64,000 bases of DNA from Mycolicibacterium porcinum (GTDB lineage Bacteria > Actinomycetota > Actinomycetes > Mycobacteriales > Mycobacteriaceae). Made by a program: the position numbers and the translations under genes. The notes under the pieces were generated by a model, which did not search any database, was not told where the DNA came from, and saw only the letters and a program-made list of their open reading frames with translations. This document shows, one piece after another, positions 34,201 through 41,123 of this stretch. Where the stretch lies: NCBI GenBank assembly GCA_002086835.1, contig MVIG01000025.1, forward strand, positions 1-64,000. The letters are read 5' to 3'. Within the stretch, counting starts at the first letter, position 1; the number at the start of each line of letters is the position of its first letter.

Positions 34201-35220
34201 GCCCAAGGAGACCGGCTGACCTTCCGCGTTCACCACCGCCAGGTCCCAGCCGGCCAGCGGCAGGCCGATGCTGACCGGGCCCTGGCCGTCGAGCTGCGCG
34301 GCGCAGGCCACGACGGTCGCCTCGGTGGGGCCGTAGGTGTTCCACACCTCGCGGCCGTCGACCGCGAGCCGGGCCGCGAGTTCGGGTGGGCAGGCCTCTC
34401 CGCCGAAGATCAACAGCCGGACCGCCTCCAGCGCCTCGGCCGGCCACAGCGCGGCCAGCGTCGGCACGGTGGACACCACGGTGATGTCGCGCGAGACCAG
34501 CCAGGGGCCCAGGTCCATGCCGCTGCGCACCAGCGACCGCGGGGCGGGCACCAGGCAGGCGCCGTGCCGCCAGGCCAGCCACATCTCCTCGCACGACGCG
34601 TCGAAGGCCACCGACAGCCCGGCCAGGACGCGGTCTCCGGGCCCGATCGGGTTGTCCTGCAAGAACATCTGCGCTTCGGCGTCGACGAACGCCGCCGCGC
34701 TGCGGTGGGTGACGGCGACACCTTTCGGGGTGCCCGTCGAGCCGGAGGTGAAGATGATCCAGGCGTCGTCGCGTCCCAGCGGCGCGGCGGCGCGCCAGCC
34801 GCGCGACGAGCCCGGCCCGCGGATCAGTCCTTGCTCGGTGATCACGCCGACCACGTTGGCCTCGCCGAACACCAGCTCGGCGCGCTCGTCGGGGTCGTCG
34901 GCGTCGACCGGGACGTAGGCCGCGCCGCAGGCCAGCACCGACAGGATCGCCACGTACAGCGCGTAGCTGCCCGAAGGCATCCGGATTCCGAGCTTGTCGC
35001 CGCGGCCGATACCGCGCGCCGCCAACCAGGACACGCTGTCGGCGATGTCGGCGATCAACTCGGAGTAGGTGAGCTGGACGGTGCCGTCGTCGAGTGCGGG
35101 TGCATCGGGAAAACGCCGCGCCGTGTCGTTGAGGATGTCGACGAGTGTGCGTGGCTCGGGTGCCTTTGGGGAGAGCACGTACTGCGGGGGAATCTCGTGC
35201 GCACCGTCGGCAGCTGTCAC
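31288..35220 (-). CDS. Pls/PosA-type one-module NRPS with membrane C-terminal domain
   Basis: 1310 residues from GTG 35220. An adenylation domain (about 30-510) has core motifs IIFTSGSTGTPKG, NTYGPTEATV, YRSGDLVRLEADG and PTRTSGKVDRNAL. A carrier domain follows, with the phosphopantetheine serine Ser538 (LGGGSLSAAQ). The rest (about 600-1290) has six membrane helices and three tandem segments of hexapeptide-like beta-helix (GKNADVAPGSAVVG, IGKRAFLGNSG, EEGSTLGPHC). This is the layout of epsilon-poly-lysine synthetase (Pls) and PosA, which join one amino acid repeatedly at the membrane without a condensation domain. The amino acid used cannot be read here. It heads a five-gene coupled operon. 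Confidence 0.88.
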   Translation of the reverse strand: MTAADGAHEIPPQYVLSPKAPEPRTLVDILNDTARRFPDAPALDDGTVQLTYSELIADIADSVSWLAARGIGRGDKLGIRMPSGSYALYVAILSVLACGAAYVPVDADDPDERAELVFGEANVVGVITEQGLIRGPGSSRGWRAAAPLGRDDAWIIFTSGSTGTPKGVAVTHRSAAAFVDAEAQMFLQDNPIGPGDRVLAGLSVAFDASCEEMWLAWRHGACLVPAPRSLVRSGMDLGPWLVSRDITVVSTVPTLAALWPAEALEAVRLLIFGGEACPPELAARLAVDGREVWNTYGPTEATVVACAAQLDGQGPVSIGLPLAGWDLAVVNAEGQPVSLGDVGELVIGGVGLARYLDPEKDAEKYAPMPTLGWNRAYRSGDLVRLEADGLYFQGRADDQVKVGGRRIELGEVDNALVHLPGVSGGAAAVRKTASGTPLLVGYIASTDPDFDLAKARAALSESLPAALVPRLVLLDELPTRTSGKVDRNALPWPPPGDADQDAPQLDGTMGWLAGLWRDVLGTPVEGPEADFIALGGGSLSAAQLVAALRQRYPLVTVADLYDHPRLGSLAGYLDELKPPPQIQSREVKPTPLLTQAAQVALSLPLATLTGMQWVVWLALLNNVAAQTGIVSWAHPLSWWWVLAGFVLFVTPPGRMGIAVLFARMLLSGLEPGTYRRGGPVHLRVWIAERLAAASGAENLAGAPWMVYYARALGNTVGKGVDMHSAPPVTGMLKIGHRASVEPEVDLTGHWIDGDLFHVGPVSIGNDATIGARTTLLPGATVGKNADVAPGSAVVGKVKNGQFWKGSPAVKSGKARHPWPDHRPGRAPLWVAVYGVSSLLLAGLPLLALAAGLAVIVWAVHDTASPADALLPALAWTPAAAIVALLTYAALTVIGVRVLSVRLSEGYHPVRSRVGWQLWTTERLMDAARNYLFPIYASLLTPWWLRLLGARVGKDTEISTALFTPKFTEVQDGAFLADDTMVASYELGGGWIHVAKATIGKRAFLGNSGITQPGRKVPDDGLVAVLSATPHKAKAGSSWLGSPPVRLRRNATAADALRTFHPSLRLKIMRSAVETCRVIPVIVTFAIGIAVLGALQAVTMRFGFLWAALTGGVVLLVAGAVAGTIAVIAKWLVVGRIRAVEHPLWSSFVWRNEVSDTFVETVAAPWFARAASGTPVMNLWLRGLGASIGRGVWCETYWLPEADLVALDTAATVNRGCVVQTHLFHDRIMRLDSVVLEEGSTLGPHCVALPAARLGAGATVGPGSLVMRGDEVPPSTRWQGNPIAPWNMFGKKRSAEKSSDKTAKKTEDPAA

Positions 35221-35226
35221 GAGTAC

Positions 35227-35232
35227 AAACTA
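35227..35232 (-). promoter_or_regulatory. Predicted -10 box TAGTTT, leaderless
   Basis: Minus-strand TAGTTT ends exactly 6 nt before GTG 35220, the start of the NRPS gene. It would drive the whole operon down to the DUF2304 gene. Confidence 0.5.
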
Positions 35233-35316
35233 CTAAGCCGCCGCCGCGACGGCTCGGCGGTCCGAGCGGCGTGCCGGTTCGATTTCGATTCGTGGGGTCC
35301 GTCAGGCAGACTGGTC

Positions 35317-35440
35317 GGCGGAGGGGAGTATTCCTTCGCTGCGATGTCGTCATCACGTCGGTCGTCAATGATCGATCGGTGTCGCGGACCGGTGCGTGTC
35401 ACCGGTGGAAGAGACCTCCGGCGTTTTGACGACCGGAGGA
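35317..35440 (+). promoter_or_regulatory. yybP-ykoY (manganese) riboswitch with overlapping ribosome-site hairpin
   Basis: The conserved GGGGAGTA loop is at 35323-35330, GTCGTCA at 35346-35352 and GAGACC at 35411-35416. P1 is CGGAGG (35319-35324) with CCTCCG (35415-35420); P2 includes TTCC (35331-35334) with GGAA (35407-35410). The 3' strand of P1 is also fully complementary to the ribosome site region: CCTCCGG (35415-35421) with CCGGAGG (35433-35439), followed by TTTTT. Ligand binding should favour P1 and free the ribosome site of the terC-like gene. The family senses Mn2+ and controls Mn exporters and TerC proteins. Confidence 0.82.
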
Positions 35441-35446
35441 TTTTTG

Positions 35447-36415
35447 ATGCAGGTTACCCAGCTGGAATGGATCATCACCCTGGCGGTGACGATCGCCGTT
35501 CTGCTGTTCGACGTCGTCGTGATCGGGCGACGCCCACACGAACCCAGCACCCGTGAGACCGCGACGGCGCTGTCGGTCTACATCGGCCTTGCCGTCGCGT
35601 TCGGGGTGTTCGTGTGGTTTTTCCACGGCAGCCAGTTCGGGCTGGAGTTCTTCGCCGGTTGGCTCACCGAGTACAGCCTGTCGGTGGACAACCTGTTCAT
35701 CTTCTTGATCATCATGGCCAGCTTCAAGGTGCCGAGGATCTATCAGCAGCAGGCCCTGCTGGTCGGCATCATCCTGGCGCTGATCTTCCGTGGCATCTTC
35801 ATCGCGCTCGGTGCGGTGGCCATCAACCAGTTCTCCTGGGTGTTCTACATCTTCGGCGCGTTCCTGGTGTACACCGCGATCAACCTGGTCCGCGACACCG
35901 ACCACGACGACGACGGCGACAACGGCGTGGTGCGGTTCGCCCGCAAGCACCTGCGCACCACGGACCAGTGGGACGGCCTGAAGCTGTGGATCCACGAGAA
36001 CGGCAAGCGGCTGATGACGCCGATGTTCCTGGTGATCGTCGCGCTCGGCACCACCGACCTGCTGTTCGCGCTCGACTCGATCCCGGCGATCTACGGGCTG
36101 ACCCAGGAGCCGTACCTGGTGTTTACCGCCAACGTGTTCGCCCTGATGGGGCTGCGCCAGCTGTACTTCCTGCTCGGCGACCTGCTCAAGCGGCTGGTCT
36201 ACCTGTCGCAGGGATTGGCGTTCATCCTCGCGTTCATCGGCGTGAAGCTGGTGCTGCACGCGTTGCACGAGAACGAGCTGCCGTTCATCAACGGTGGCGA
36301 ATCGGTGCACGTCCCCGAGATCCCGACCTTGGCCAGCCTGGGCGTGATCGTGGTGACGCTCGCCGTCACCACCGTCGCGAGTCTCTACAAGACCCGGGTG
36401 CGCGACGCCCGGTAG
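35447..36415 (+). CDS. TerC-family membrane protein (Alx-like manganese exporter)
   Basis: 322 residues from ATG 35447, 6 nt after the ggagga ribosome site that closes the riboswitch. About nine membrane helices carry the two family motifs with buried acidic residues, EYSLSVDNLFIF and LFALDSIPAIYG. A charged loop (RDTDHDDDGDNG, about 146-157) is cytosolic. TerC/Alx proteins export Mn2+, some of them to supply secreted metalloproteins, and are widely controlled by yybP-ykoY riboswitches as here. Tellurite resistance is an older label for the family. It is transcribed away from the NRPS operon. Confidence 0.9.
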   Translation: MQVTQLEWIITLAVTIAVLLFDVVVIGRRPHEPSTRETATALSVYIGLAVAFGVFVWFFHGSQFGLEFFAGWLTEYSLSVDNLFIFLIIMASFKVPRIYQQQALLVGIILALIFRGIFIALGAVAINQFSWVFYIFGAFLVYTAINLVRDTDHDDDGDNGVVRFARKHLRTTDQWDGLKLWIHENGKRLMTPMFLVIVALGTTDLLFALDSIPAIYGLTQEPYLVFTANVFALMGLRQLYFLLGDLLKRLVYLSQGLAFILAFIGVKLVLHALHENELPFINGGESVHVPEIPTLASLGVIVVTLAVTTVASLYKTRVRDAR

Positions 36416-36466
36416 TCCGTTGGATTCGGCCTGAACGTAACTCTGTGCAGGTGCGGTATGTGCACT

Positions 36467-36472
36467 TAGCGT
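36467..36472 (+). promoter_or_regulatory. Predicted -10 box TAGCGT, leaderless
   Basis: TAGCGT is followed by 6 nt (ggccgg) and GTG 36479. Confidence 0.5.
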
Positions 36473-36478
36473 GGCCGG

Positions 36479-36877
36479 GTGCGGATATTCGTGGCGGATG
36501 CCGAGTCCTGGACCGAGCTGACCGAGGGTGACGAGCCGACGGCGCGAATCTCCGCGCCTGACCTGGCTCAGGCGCGGCGGATCCGATCCGGCCTCAAGTC
36601 CGAGGACGACGCCGTATCGGTGATCCTCGACGTCACGGTGGCCGTGGCGGGCGATTACCGTTCGGCGCGCTGCAGCCTGACCGTGGCCGGTCCCGAGGCG
36701 CAGGTGCGCTATGTCGGGACGGTCGACGGGCTGACCGGGCTGATCGCCGACATCGAGGCGGCCGAGGTCGCCGACGGCGTCACCCTGATATCGGCCACCG
36801 AGGGTCAGGACCCGCGCGGGCTCGCGGCCGACGTGCTGCGCAGGCTGGAGCTGCGTTCGGCCGCCCGGGCGTCCTGA
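36479..36877 (+). CDS. Conserved hypothetical protein, luciferase-monooxygenase-independent small fold
   Basis: 132 residues from GTG 36479 with a leaderless -10 box. Acidic, soluble and without a signal peptide. The pattern is alternating strands and helices (VSVILDVTVAVAGDY, CSLTVAGPEAQVRYVGTVDGL) with no catalytic motif that I recognise. Unknown function; the product name only states that it is a small alpha/beta protein not resembling an enzyme family known to me. It stands alone between the TerC gene and the signalling block. Confidence 0.65.
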   Translation: MRIFVADAESWTELTEGDEPTARISAPDLAQARRIRSGLKSEDDAVSVILDVTVAVAGDYRSARCSLTVAGPEAQVRYVGTVDGLTGLIADIEAAEVADGVTLISATEGQDPRGLAADVLRRLELRSAARAS

Positions 36878-36980
36878 TTCGAGCCTGCATTGGTCGACTG
36901 CCGGGGAATTGACGCCCACGTCTAGGTACTCTCGACCACGTCGTCACTAAAGCAGAGGTCAGCGCGACCGGGCGGCCTCG

Positions 36981-38213
36981 GTGAGTGAAGGACGTGATCC
37001 CATGCGCGCAGAGCAGCCGTATCCCTCTGCCACACTCGCCGGTCCCGCTCTGGGCCGGCGGCTGTCTCTGTTGCTGGTCGAGGACGACCGCGGCGACGCA
37101 TTGCTGGTCGAGGAGCAGATCACCGATGTGGGCGACGCTGCCGAAATCGACCTGGTCTGGGTGCAGTCCATGGCGGCCGCCGAGCGCGTGCTGGTCGATG
37201 ACCGCCCGGACTGCGTACTGCTCGATCTGAATCTGCCCGATGCACAGGGCATCGATGCGCTGCACCGCCTCGGCAGGCTGGACCCTGCGGTCCCGGTCAT
37301 CGTGCTCACCGGCCTCAACGACGAGCATTTCGGCGTATCCGCGGTCGCCTCGGGCGCACAGGACTATCTCGTCAAGGGACGTGTCGATCCGGAGATGCTC
37401 CGCCGTGCGTTGGTGTACTCCATCGAGCGCAAGCGCGCTGAGCTGACCGCGGTGGACCTGCACGCCAGCCGGCTGCGGGAACGGGAGAACGCTCGCCTGG
37501 AGCGTGGCCTGCTGCCATCGCCATTGCTCCTGGACGATCCGGGTGTGGAGGTCGTCACCAAGTCCCTGCCCAGCCGGCGGGATGCCCTGCTGGGCGGAGA
37601 CTTCTACGACATCGTGCAGACCCCCGACCGGACCGTGCACGTGATGATGGGCGATGTCGCGGGGCACGGTCCCGACGAGGCTGCTCTCGGCGTGGCGCTG
37701 CGGATCGGTTGGCGCGCACTCACATTCGCCGGGCTGCGGGGCAACGAGCGGATGCGTCAGCTCGATCGCATCCTGACCACCGAGCGTCACGGACCGGGGA
37801 TCTTCGCGACGTTGCTCAGCGTTGCGCTCGATCCCGACAGCGGGCAGTACGACGTGGTCCGCGCCGGACATCCGGGTCTGCTGCTGCACGGCGGCAGCAC
37901 CGCGCAATGGATCGAGCCCACCGCGGGCGCCGCGCTCGGTCTGGGGGCCAAGGAGTGGCCCGTCAACCGGCTGGCACTGCCCGAAGGGCACGGTCTGGTG
38001 TTGCTCACCGACGGATTGTTCGAGGGGCACGCAGGCCCCGGCGGTGAACGTCTCGGCGAAGACGGCCTGCTCGAGCTGGCGAATTCGCTGGCGCAGCTGC
38101 CCGGGAGCGAATTCGTCGACGCACTGATCGGCGAAGTCGAATCCCGCGCGCGTCCGCACGGCGGACTCAGCGATGACATCGCGCTGATCAGGGTGGAGCG
38201 TTCTTCGGTATGA
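36981..38213 (+). CDS. Receiver-PP2C (SpoIIE-type) phosphatase response regulator
   Basis: 410 residues; start at GTG 36981 or ATG 37002. The receiver domain (about 28-150) has VEDD, phospho-acceptor Asp82 (VLLDLNLPD), the conserved Thr/Lys region VLTG and DYLVKG. A short coiled linker (ERKRAELTAVDLHASRLRE) leads to a PP2C-like SpoIIE domain (about 180-405) with GGDFYDIV, GDVAGHGPDEAA and GGLSDDIALI providing metal aspartates. Such RsbU-like phosphatases dephosphorylate STAS antagonists in partner switching. The gene overlaps the kinase gene by ATGA, and an RsbW-like and a STAS gene lie just downstream, so those are the likely targets. Confidence 0.9.
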   Translation: MSEGRDPMRAEQPYPSATLAGPALGRRLSLLLVEDDRGDALLVEEQITDVGDAAEIDLVWVQSMAAAERVLVDDRPDCVLLDLNLPDAQGIDALHRLGRLDPAVPVIVLTGLNDEHFGVSAVASGAQDYLVKGRVDPEMLRRALVYSIERKRAELTAVDLHASRLRERENARLERGLLPSPLLLDDPGVEVVTKSLPSRRDALLGGDFYDIVQTPDRTVHVMMGDVAGHGPDEAALGVALRIGWRALTFAGLRGNERMRQLDRILTTERHGPGIFATLLSVALDPDSGQYDVVRAGHPGLLLHGGSTAQWIEPTAGAALGLGAKEWPVNRLALPEGHGLVLLTDGLFEGHAGPGGERLGEDGLLELANSLAQLPGSEFVDALIGEVESRARPHGGLSDDIALIRVERSSV

Positions 38214-39787
38214 AGCTCACGGTGCAAGGCTGGCAGAACCTGCTGGTGGCGGTGATGTCTGTGATCGTCCTGACCGGTGCGGTCGCTGGTATCGCCCTGG
38301 TGGGCCGCACCGACGCCGTATCGCGGGAGCTGATCGACAATATTCAGCCCGCTCGGGTTGCGGCGTATCAACTGCAGGCGGCTCTGCGGGACCAGGAGAC
38401 AGCCGCGCGTGGTTACGCGATTGCCGCCGACCCGCGATTCTTGGAGCCCTATGACGACGGGCGGAGCGCCGAGGTGGCGGCGGCGGCCGAGATCCGCGGT
38501 TATCTGGGCGGCCACGACGATCTCCTGACGGATCTGGACGCGATCGAGACGGCGGCCGCGGCATGGCGGGCCAACTATGCGGAGCCGCTCATCGCCGGCA
38601 TCCAGGTGGGCAGGCCCACGGTCGTCGACGCCCGCACCACGGATCGCGGTAGGGCCGAATTCGACGGACTGCGTGAGCTTTTCGATGTGCAGAATGCCAA
38701 CCTCAGTCAGGCCAGGCAGGCCAGCGTCGATGAGCTGGGCCACGTGCGGGCCTGGCGAGACGGCGTGGTGATCGCGATGGTCGCGGCGTTCTTTGCCATG
38801 GCGGTGTTGTTGACGGTGCTGGTGCGCAGCGCTGTCACCCGGCCACTTGCCGCCCTGGCGGCCTCGTGTCGCCGGATCACGGAGGGCGACTTCGCGCAAC
38901 GCATCGTCCCGCAAGGTCCCAAGGACATTCGGGCGATCGCGGCCGACGTGGAGGATATGCGGCAGCGGGTCGTCGAAGAACTGGATGCGTCGAGGTCTGC
39001 CAAGGAGACCGTCGACCAGCAGGCAGACGAATTGCGCCGGTCCAATGCCGAACTGGAGCAGTTCGCATACGTCGCATCGCACGATCTGCAGGAGCCGTTG
39101 CGGAAGGTCGCTTCGTTCTGTCAGCTGCTGGAGAAGCGTTACAGCGACAAACTGGACGAGCGGGGACTCGAGTACATCGGTTTCGCCGTCGACGGCGCAA
39201 AGCGCATGCAAGTACTGATCAACGACCTGCTGACGTTCTCGCGGGTGGGCCGGCTCAACGCCACCCATACCGAGGTGAGCCTCGACGAGGCGCTCGACAG
39301 CGCGCTGCGCAACCTGGCGACGGCGGTCGGGGAGTCGGGTGCTGAGATCGAACGACCGGATGAGCCGTTGCCGCAGATAGACGGTGATCCCACGCTGATG
39401 ACCATGCTGTGGCAGAACCTGATCGGCAACGCGGTGAAGTTCCGTCGCGAGGGGGTAGTGCCCCGCATCGTCATCGACTGCCGGCCCGGTACCGGTGAAC
39501 TGGCCGAGAACTGGGTATTCAGTGTTTCGGACAACGGGATCGGGATCGGCGAGGAGTTCGTGGACAAGGTGTTCGTCATATTTCAGCGCCTGCACGGACG
39601 CGACGCCTTCACAGGTACCGGCATCGGGCTTGCCCTGTGCAAGAAGATCGTCGAACACCACGGCGGATCCATCTGGATCGACACGTCGTACTCGCCCGGC
39701 ACCCGATTCGTGTTCACCCTGCCCGAGACACCCACGACCGTGCCCGACGCCGTGCCTCAATCCCAGTTGGAAGGAACTCCACAGTGA
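38210..39787 (+). CDS. Sensor histidine kinase with CHASE3-type sensor and HAMP
   Basis: 525 residues. Two membrane helices (about 10-31 and 187-207) flank a helical extracytoplasmic domain with the CHASE3 signature DQETAARGYAIAADPRFLEPY. A HAMP domain (about 208-260) and a coiled coil precede the HisKA helix with phospho-acceptor His291 (VASHDLQEPLRKV). The HATPase region has the N box NLIGNAVKF, G1 DNGIGI and G2 GTGIGLALCKKIVEHHGG. The ASHDLQEPLR form is that of phytochrome-like kinases that work with Rcp1-like receivers, and one such receiver is encoded next. The gene overlaps both neighbours by 4 nt. Confidence 0.92.
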   Translation: MKLTVQGWQNLLVAVMSVIVLTGAVAGIALVGRTDAVSRELIDNIQPARVAAYQLQAALRDQETAARGYAIAADPRFLEPYDDGRSAEVAAAAEIRGYLGGHDDLLTDLDAIETAAAAWRANYAEPLIAGIQVGRPTVVDARTTDRGRAEFDGLRELFDVQNANLSQARQASVDELGHVRAWRDGVVIAMVAAFFAMAVLLTVLVRSAVTRPLAALAASCRRITEGDFAQRIVPQGPKDIRAIAADVEDMRQRVVEELDASRSAKETVDQQADELRRSNAELEQFAYVASHDLQEPLRKVASFCQLLEKRYSDKLDERGLEYIGFAVDGAKRMQVLINDLLTFSRVGRLNATHTEVSLDEALDSALRNLATAVGESGAEIERPDEPLPQIDGDPTLMTMLWQNLIGNAVKFRREGVVPRIVIDCRPGTGELAENWVFSVSDNGIGIGEEFVDKVFVIFQRLHGRDAFTGTGIGLALCKKIVEHHGGSIWIDTSYSPGTRFVFTLPETPTTVPDAVPQSQLEGTPQ

Positions 39788-40227
39788 CCTCATCGGTCAA
39801 CCGAGCCATTGACATCCTGTTGGTCGAGGACGACCCCGGCGACGAGCTCATCACCCGGGAAGCCTTCGAACACAACAAGATCAAGAACAATTTGCACGTC
39901 GCGCGCGACGGCGAGGAAGGCTTGGACTTTCTCTATCGGCGCGGCGCCTTCGAGGGCGCGCCGCGTCCGGATCTGATTCTGCTCGACCTGAACCTGCCGA
40001 AGTACGACGGCAGGCAACTGCTGGAGAAGATCAAGTCGGACGTCGAACTGTGTCACATCCCGATCGTCGTGCTGACCACGTCGTCGGCCGAGGAAGACAT
40101 CCTGCGCAGCTACAAGCTGCATGCCAACGCCTACGTCACCAAACCCGTCGACTTGGACCAGTTCATGAGTGCGGTCCGGCAGATCGATGAGTTCTTCGTT
40201 CAGGTGGTGCGGTTGCCGCAGTTCTGA
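39784..40227 (+). CDS. Stand-alone receiver protein, Rcp1-like
   Basis: 147 residues from GTG 39784, which overlaps the kinase stop codon (GTGA). A complete receiver domain with VEDDPGDELIT, phospho-acceptor Asp68 (ILLDLNLPK), VLTTSSAEEDI and YVTKPVDLDQF. There is no output domain. The ending (AVRQIDEFFVQVVRLP) is typical of Rcp1-like partners of phytochrome-type kinases. It may relay phosphate between the kinase and the receiver-phosphatase, as in three-part partner-switch cascades. Its last 28 nt overlap the 3' end of the convergent RsbW-like gene. Confidence 0.92.
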   Translation: MTSSVNRAIDILLVEDDPGDELITREAFEHNKIKNNLHVARDGEEGLDFLYRRGAFEGAPRPDLILLDLNLPKYDGRQLLEKIKSDVELCHIPIVVLTTSSAEEDILRSYKLHANAYVTKPVDLDQFMSAVRQIDEFFVQVVRLPQF

Positions 40228-40643
40228 TCGATCCGATCCCACTGCAGGCGAACTTCGGTGCCTGCGTGGTCCGAGTCGATCACAGCTCGGTCGGTGAGCG
40301 CGCGCATCAACGGGATTCCCCGTCCGCGCGCCGGGTTCTCGTGGCCGGTGTCGGAGAGCCGCCACACGCCGTCATCGCTGATGATGACGGTGAGTACCGA
40401 CGCCTCCCCGTCATAGTCGGCGCGCACGTGCATCAACCCCGGCGTCGGGGCATCGGCGTAGGCGAACTCCGCGGCGTTGGCCAGCGCCTCGTTCACCGCC
40501 AGTACCACATCGCTGGCCTTGACGGGGTCGAGAGTGAGATGCGTGCTCAGCCAACTGGAGAACTCGCGGCGTATCTGCGCCGCATCTTCCGGTGCGGCCC
40601 TGACATGCTTCGTGAACTGAGCTGATTGGCCTGCGTCTGTCAT
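40200..40643 (-). CDS. RsbW-like anti-sigma/serine kinase
   Basis: 147 residues from ATG 40643. A GHKL ATPase of the RsbW/HATPase_c_2 type: the N box N51-E-A-L-A-N56-AAEFAY, the ATP-lid motif DDGVWR, and RGRGIPLMRAL. RsbW proteins phosphorylate the serine of a STAS antagonist and bind sigma factors when the antagonist is phosphorylated. The STAS gene just upstream on the same strand (33 nt) is the natural partner. No sigma factor gene is present in the window, so the final target is unknown. Confidence 0.9.
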   Translation of the reverse strand: MTDAGQSAQFTKHVRAAPEDAAQIRREFSSWLSTHLTLDPVKASDVVLAVNEALANAAEFAYADAPTPGLMHVRADYDGEASVLTVIISDDGVWRLSDTGHENPARGRGIPLMRALTDRAVIDSDHAGTEVRLQWDRIDQNCGNRTT

Positions 40644-40676
40644 GTCGACCTGCTGGCTACCCCGTTGTGGCCGGTG

Positions 40677-41039
40677 TTATGTCGTCACTGCGGCCAGCGC
40701 TTCGTCGAGCGTCGCGAACAGATCGACGACCTCGGCGATTCCGACCAGCTTGAGTGGCCGGCTGGTGGCCGGCCCATCGGCGACGACGGCGAACCGTGCC
40801 GCGTCGCCCAGTTGTTCGCGTGCGGCTACCAGTACGCCCATGCCGGCTGAGGCCAGGAACTCCACGGAACTCAAATCGACAATGACGGCAGAAGGTGAGC
40901 TCTTGGCGGCCGAGTTGATCGCTTCTTCGAGTTTGGGTGCGGTGAGCATGTCGACCGTTCCGGCCACTGCCACCACACTGACCTCACCGACGCGGCTCTC
41001 TTCCACTGAGCAGCCTGCCGGATCCGGTTGGCTGGTCAT
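40677..41039 (-). CDS. STAS-domain anti-anti-sigma factor
   Basis: 120 residues from ATG 41039 with GGAGGT as ribosome site. The STAS fold is shown by VVAVAGTVDMLTAPKLEEAI and VIVDLSSVEFLASAGMGVL, with Ser64 as the expected phosphorylation site. In RsbV/SpoIIAA-like switching the unphosphorylated form binds the kinase and releases the sigma factor. It lies upstream of the RsbW-like gene in the same orientation and faces the receiver-phosphatase that could reactivate it. Confidence 0.9.
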   Translation of the reverse strand: MTSQPDPAGCSVEESRVGEVSVVAVAGTVDMLTAPKLEEAINSAAKSSPSAVIVDLSSVEFLASAGMGVLVAAREQLGDAARFAVVADGPATSRPLKLVGIAEVVDLFATLDEALAAVTT

Positions 41040-41123
41040 TCGCTTACCTCCGACGTTTCCCTTGCATCCGTGGAGACGGTGTCCATGGATGCGTCGACAA
41101 ATACTAACGGTGTGGTCGCGTTG

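Noticed and set aside
35447-36415. Tellurite-resistance determinant
   Set aside because: The TerC name is historical; the manganese riboswitch upstream and the Alx-like motifs point to manganese handling.
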